The notes under the pieces were generated by a model that was given only the letters and a program-made list of their open reading frames with translations, did no database searches and had not been told where the DNA came from. The position numbers and the translations under genes were made by a program. Positions 60,380 to 64,000 of a stretch of DNA of 64,000 nucleotides are shown piece after piece. The stretch comes from Sphagnum compactum. Its lineage: Eukaryota > Bryophyta > Sphagnopsida > Sphagnales. The stretch spans positions 10,292,001 through 10,356,000 of the forward strand of contig OZ234500.1 in assembly GCA_965153455.1 (NCBI GenBank), written 5' to 3'. Numbering within the stretch: the stretch's first letter is position 1; each line of letters starts with the position of its first letter.

Positions 60380-60715
60380 CTATTGATTATCCATCAACCA
60401 AGTGCTTATCCATCACCTAAGTGCTACCTTAAACCATTACTTTAGTGCATTTCCAAGAACCTACTACTTTTCCAGCAATCAAATGTTTTCCATGTCATCC
60501 AACTACTACCTTAAACCAATATAACTATTTTTCCAACAACTAAATGTTTGTCCATCACCAAAGTGTTACATAAAACCATTATTCTAGTGCATTTCCAGCA
60601 ACCAATTGACTACTTTTCCATCAACCAAGTGCTTATCTATCACCTAAATGTTATTTTAAACCACTATTAGTGCATTTTTAGGAATGTACTACTTCTCCAT
60701 TTTAATCCAATTTTT
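60380..60715. repeat. Degenerate minisatellite, units of about 60-85 bp
   Basis: Four irregular units each contain a CATCAACCAAGTGCTTATCC-like phrase, TTAAACCATTA and TAGTGCATTTCC, ending in CTACTTTTCC. A fifth isolated unit lies near 61440-61500. Confidence 0.6.
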
Positions 60716-63700
60716 CTCAATGTCACCCCAAGGTGCATTCATGGTTGGAGTAACAAAAAGGGGAAAAAAGGACTTAAGGACTTTTTAAAGCTACTTTTTA
60801 CAAATAACATTTACATGATTGTGTATGAGTATTTTGATTTAATGCCAAAAATGCAAAAAATCCTAGAAAATCGCAAAATGGGTTTCAATGGACAACTAAA
60901 CATGTTTTTTGGCAAGATTATTTCCTGCACATGTGACTTGCATATAAAGTTAGACATTTTGAACCCATTGAACATAATTTTTTTATTAAATGGTTTAAAA
61001 AACGAATCCTTTGCCTTACAACCCTTTCCTTAAAAATTTCAAGACTTTGAAATTTTTGTATGATTTGGTTCTTCATCAAATTCATCTAATGAACATGTTT
61101 TTGTTGTACAAAATTTTTGAAATCAATTATATGACTTATGCATTCCTTTTGATTCTTTTGAAAAAAAATGCAATTTAAACATTTGATTACTTTAGTTTAT
61201 AGGACTCAAAATGACATTTACATAGTATCCAAATTATTTTAAAATATTTTTATTAATTTAAAAAGACATCATTTTATCTATTAACATACAGCAATCCACT
61301 ACAATTATAATAATATAAGATTAAAAAAATCCAAAGTTGTCCTTTGTAGTCCTTTTTCAATTAGACACTCTTTTTCAATACCCCAATCATGAATGGACCC
61401 ACAACTGCTACCCCAAACCACTTCCTATTACAATTATAGGAATAATTGATTTTCCATCAACCAAATGCTTTTCCATTGCTTAAGTGTTATTCACAACTAA
61501 TGTAGGTATGACTCCCAACATCAATGGTGTTTGTGACATATAACAAAAATCTTGTTTACTATTGTTACTAGATTAATTAAACATGATCATGATAGTTGTC
61601 ATTGCTATTTCCAAGGACTTGGGCATTCTACTATGTATTAGTTCAACATTAGTTCAATAGAAAACAAGAAAACATGGTTATTGATTGAACTTATTTGGAA
61701 GAACATCACTTAAAGTTGCTTCCAATAGATATTGCTTCATCTCTTCCCATAAATTCCCAATCCCCATCTTAATTTCCAACTATTTCATGGCATCATTATC
61801 ATTAGAAAAAACCCAACTCCTCATCCAATCTAGGTGTAAAAAGTGCCCACACATAAGGCATTTGTTATTGTTTCTCAAAGAAATTCCCAAACAAAATGGG
61901 TGGTACACATGTGTACAAGAAGTAATTGCTATGTCAATATAATGAAAACCCTAAAAACAAAATCCACAAGTCTTGACAACCAAATTTGGGTTGTAAAATA
62001 GTGCATGCGCTTTAAGATGAAGAATGGGTTGAAGCCAAAACAAGCTCTCACTATTCATTTTCATCTCTTCAAGCTATCTATGGACAACTAATTTTTTTTC
62101 ATCTTCTAACACTAGGATTTTTTTTCCAATTTGCCTAGGCTATGATTTTTTTGGCCCTAGACCAATCCATTTTAACATCCAAAAGTAATGCTTCCCCTAG
62201 CATGATGTGATCCATTTTTTCCTCTAACATGGACAATTCGAATATCCAATTGTCATTGGAACTTGTATCATAAACATTATGAGCCTGGACCTTAATTCGA
62301 TGATGGTTACATGGACAATGTCTTTAGTTTGAAGTTTGCATTTTGCAATTGAAACAAATGCAACTTCCTTCTTTTGGGTCTCCACCTACATGCAAATAAG
62401 ATATTAGGTTATGAAGAAAGAATAAAACATTTTTTACAATGCTCAAGAGGTCATGCCCTAAATTGTTATATCACTACAAAAAATGACAAATATGTTTTGA
62501 AAAAAAAACTTGAACATTAAGATAACAAAAAAAAAGCAAAAAACCTTAGGATTAATGTCATACCTTTGCTTCAAGCGATTTCTTTTATTGGGATTCATTT
62601 CAAGCTACTAAGTTTTGTGCATCAAGTGTAACCACCCTTCGATCATCCATTTTGAAATTTAACCTTACAAGTTTTTTGGAGAGCTTGGTTCTCTTGACCT
62701 TTACATGTGAAACCTTCGATGTATTGCTCTATGAATTCTTGCACAAGAACATGCACTTCACTTAGTTTTGTCATTGCTTTATTTGAAATAACATATGGAC
62801 ACACCACAATTTGGTTATGTGATGCATCCACATTTAGGGCAAAAAGCGGTGAGTGAAAACTTGCATTCCAATTTGGTAGATCCCTTGCCCCGTTCTTCCC
62901 AAACAACTCCCCATATCCACTTTTCATTATTTTCACTTCTTCTCTTTGAGCATTTTCTTGGGCTATTGAAGCTATTGCCTTCACCTAGTTTACATTCTCA
63001 CCCTTTTCCAAGCAATGTACCCCTTCAAAAGCCAAATCATAAACTCATTATTGTTGACGTGGTTCGTATTGTAAAGCTACCAATAAAGTTGCATGAGATG
63101 TATCTTGGTGTCAGGGTGGAAATGTGGATTGGTAGATCTATATCCATCAAAACGTGGTCCGAAAACTTCAAATATGTTTGCATTAAACATAATATGCAAG
63201 GAGATATGTCCCCTAGGGTTGAACCTTTTGTTGTTTAATTTTTTGATAATTCTAAAACATTCCTCCATCTAATATTTGTGCTCCACATGATCCCATGGAG
63301 CAAATTCATAATGGACCTCCTTCTTCATCTTCTTTTTTGCCTTCACCATGATGATTTTCTTTCACACAAATCAAACAAATGCGATTTCCAAACTCAAACA
63401 TACTCTTTGTGTGATCCCTTGTGCAATTTCTATCACACTAACATTATTATCCATTGAAAGAACCACAAGGATAATGATTCCTAGCATGTGTGACCACCAA
63501 ACTTAATTAGGCTTATTGGTACACAATAGTCAACTATGTTGATTCAGTAGGAATTGAATTTCAAAAGCCTCATCTTTTCAAGGTTAAAGCACATTATGGT
63601 GACCCCTTTTTGGGCACTTTTGGGTCTTGTATTATAGTATATACAATATAATTGTTCTAAAGATATGGTATATTTAATTTTGGGTATCCATTTTGGTTTT

Positions 63701-64000
63701 TGAGGTCTATTTATTATTATTTTTACAAATTTTATTTTATTTAATATTATTTTAAAATGATAATAAGTTTCATTATCTATATTGAAAGATCTACGGGTAT
63801 ATTTATAGTATACATTGGTATCATAAGGTCATTGTCTCATTTTGATTGCACTAACTTTAAGGGTGGGCCAATAATAGATTATGAATGCATGAAAATATTA
63901 TTTACATTTATGAAGGTTGAAAAGGTGCCCAAGATGCATTAGAATGTTTCCTTTACATGGCAAATGGCAAATTGTATGCATAATATGGTTTTGGTAATTA
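60716..64000. other. AT-rich intergenic with scattered open frames
   Basis: Frames at 62984-62643 (-, 113 aa) and 62795-63238 (+, 147 aa) overlap on opposite strands and have no recognisable domains, so neither is called. A CACTACAAAAAATG terminus at 62472 may start a further CACTA element that runs out of the window. Confidence 0.4.
63582..63633 (+). mobile_element. Single terminal end of the 58460 element family
   Basis: AAAGCACATTATGGTGACCC followed by TTTTTGGGCACTTTTGGG resembles the inward-read right end of the 58460-59239 element, as does the following GTATATACAATATAA. The other end is outside the window or lost. Confidence 0.5.

Noticed and set aside
62643-63268. Overlapping frames of 113, 147 and 63 aa on both strands
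   Set aside because: They contradict each other, none has a recognisable domain, and there is no splice or neighbour support.
1-64000. CRISPR arrays, rRNA genes, bacterial operons or viral genomes
   Set aside because: None seen; the introns and gene families show plant nuclear DNA.

Overview
The window is nuclear DNA from a land plant. Three plant-type genes have GT-AG introns or plant-specific architecture: an NDR1/HIN1-like LEA_2 protein, a SERK-type LRR receptor kinase, and a plasma-membrane syntaxin closest to the plant SYP13 group. The rest is AT-rich, gene-poor and full of old transposon remnants, which fits a moderately large, repeat-laden plant genome. The exact lineage cannot be fixed from sequence alone. 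The SERK and syntaxin genes look diverged from angiosperm versions as I know them and may point to a non-flowering plant, but this is inference.

Layout: 1-722 is a Helitron-like element on the minus strand, cut by the window edge. 1.4-3.8 kb holds the intronless LEA_2/NHL gene (+), with foldback sequences upstream and a tandem duplication downstream. 6.4-8.1 kb carries a decayed PIF/Harbinger transposase (-). 9-15 kb is mostly structureless. 15.2-17.9 kb holds a clustered five-copy repeat rich in palindromes. 19.1 kb is a foldback and 20.2 kb a perfect 79-bp tandem duplication. 20.4-26.9 kb is AT-rich and empty. 26.9-27.85 kb is a LINE fragment (-). 29.6-30.5 kb is a complete non-autonomous Helitron in the opposite orientation to the one at the left edge. 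33.65-38.5 kb is the SERK gene (+, 13 coding exons, 637 aa). 42.2-46.45 kb is the syntaxin gene (-, 12 coding exons, 303 aa), convergent with SERK. 47.5-47.85 kb is a Tourist-like MITE. 51.4-55.7 kb is a CACTA-type element with very long terminal inverted repeats. 55.7-56.2 kb is a cryptic CTAGGTA-type simple repeat. 58.5-59.24 kb and 59.29-59.44 kb are two more terminal-inverted-repeat elements. The right end is AT-rich sequence with minisatellite-like repeats and further transposon termini.

The three cellular genes all act at the plasma membrane: a LEA_2 membrane-anchored protein, a co-receptor kinase, and a secretory SNARE. Nothing in the sequence shows that they are co-regulated. The most distinctive content is the set of small, structurally intact but coding-free DNA transposons, including a 48-bp element that is little more than its two terminal repeats, and a CACTA element whose interior shows decayed non-transposase coding sequence.
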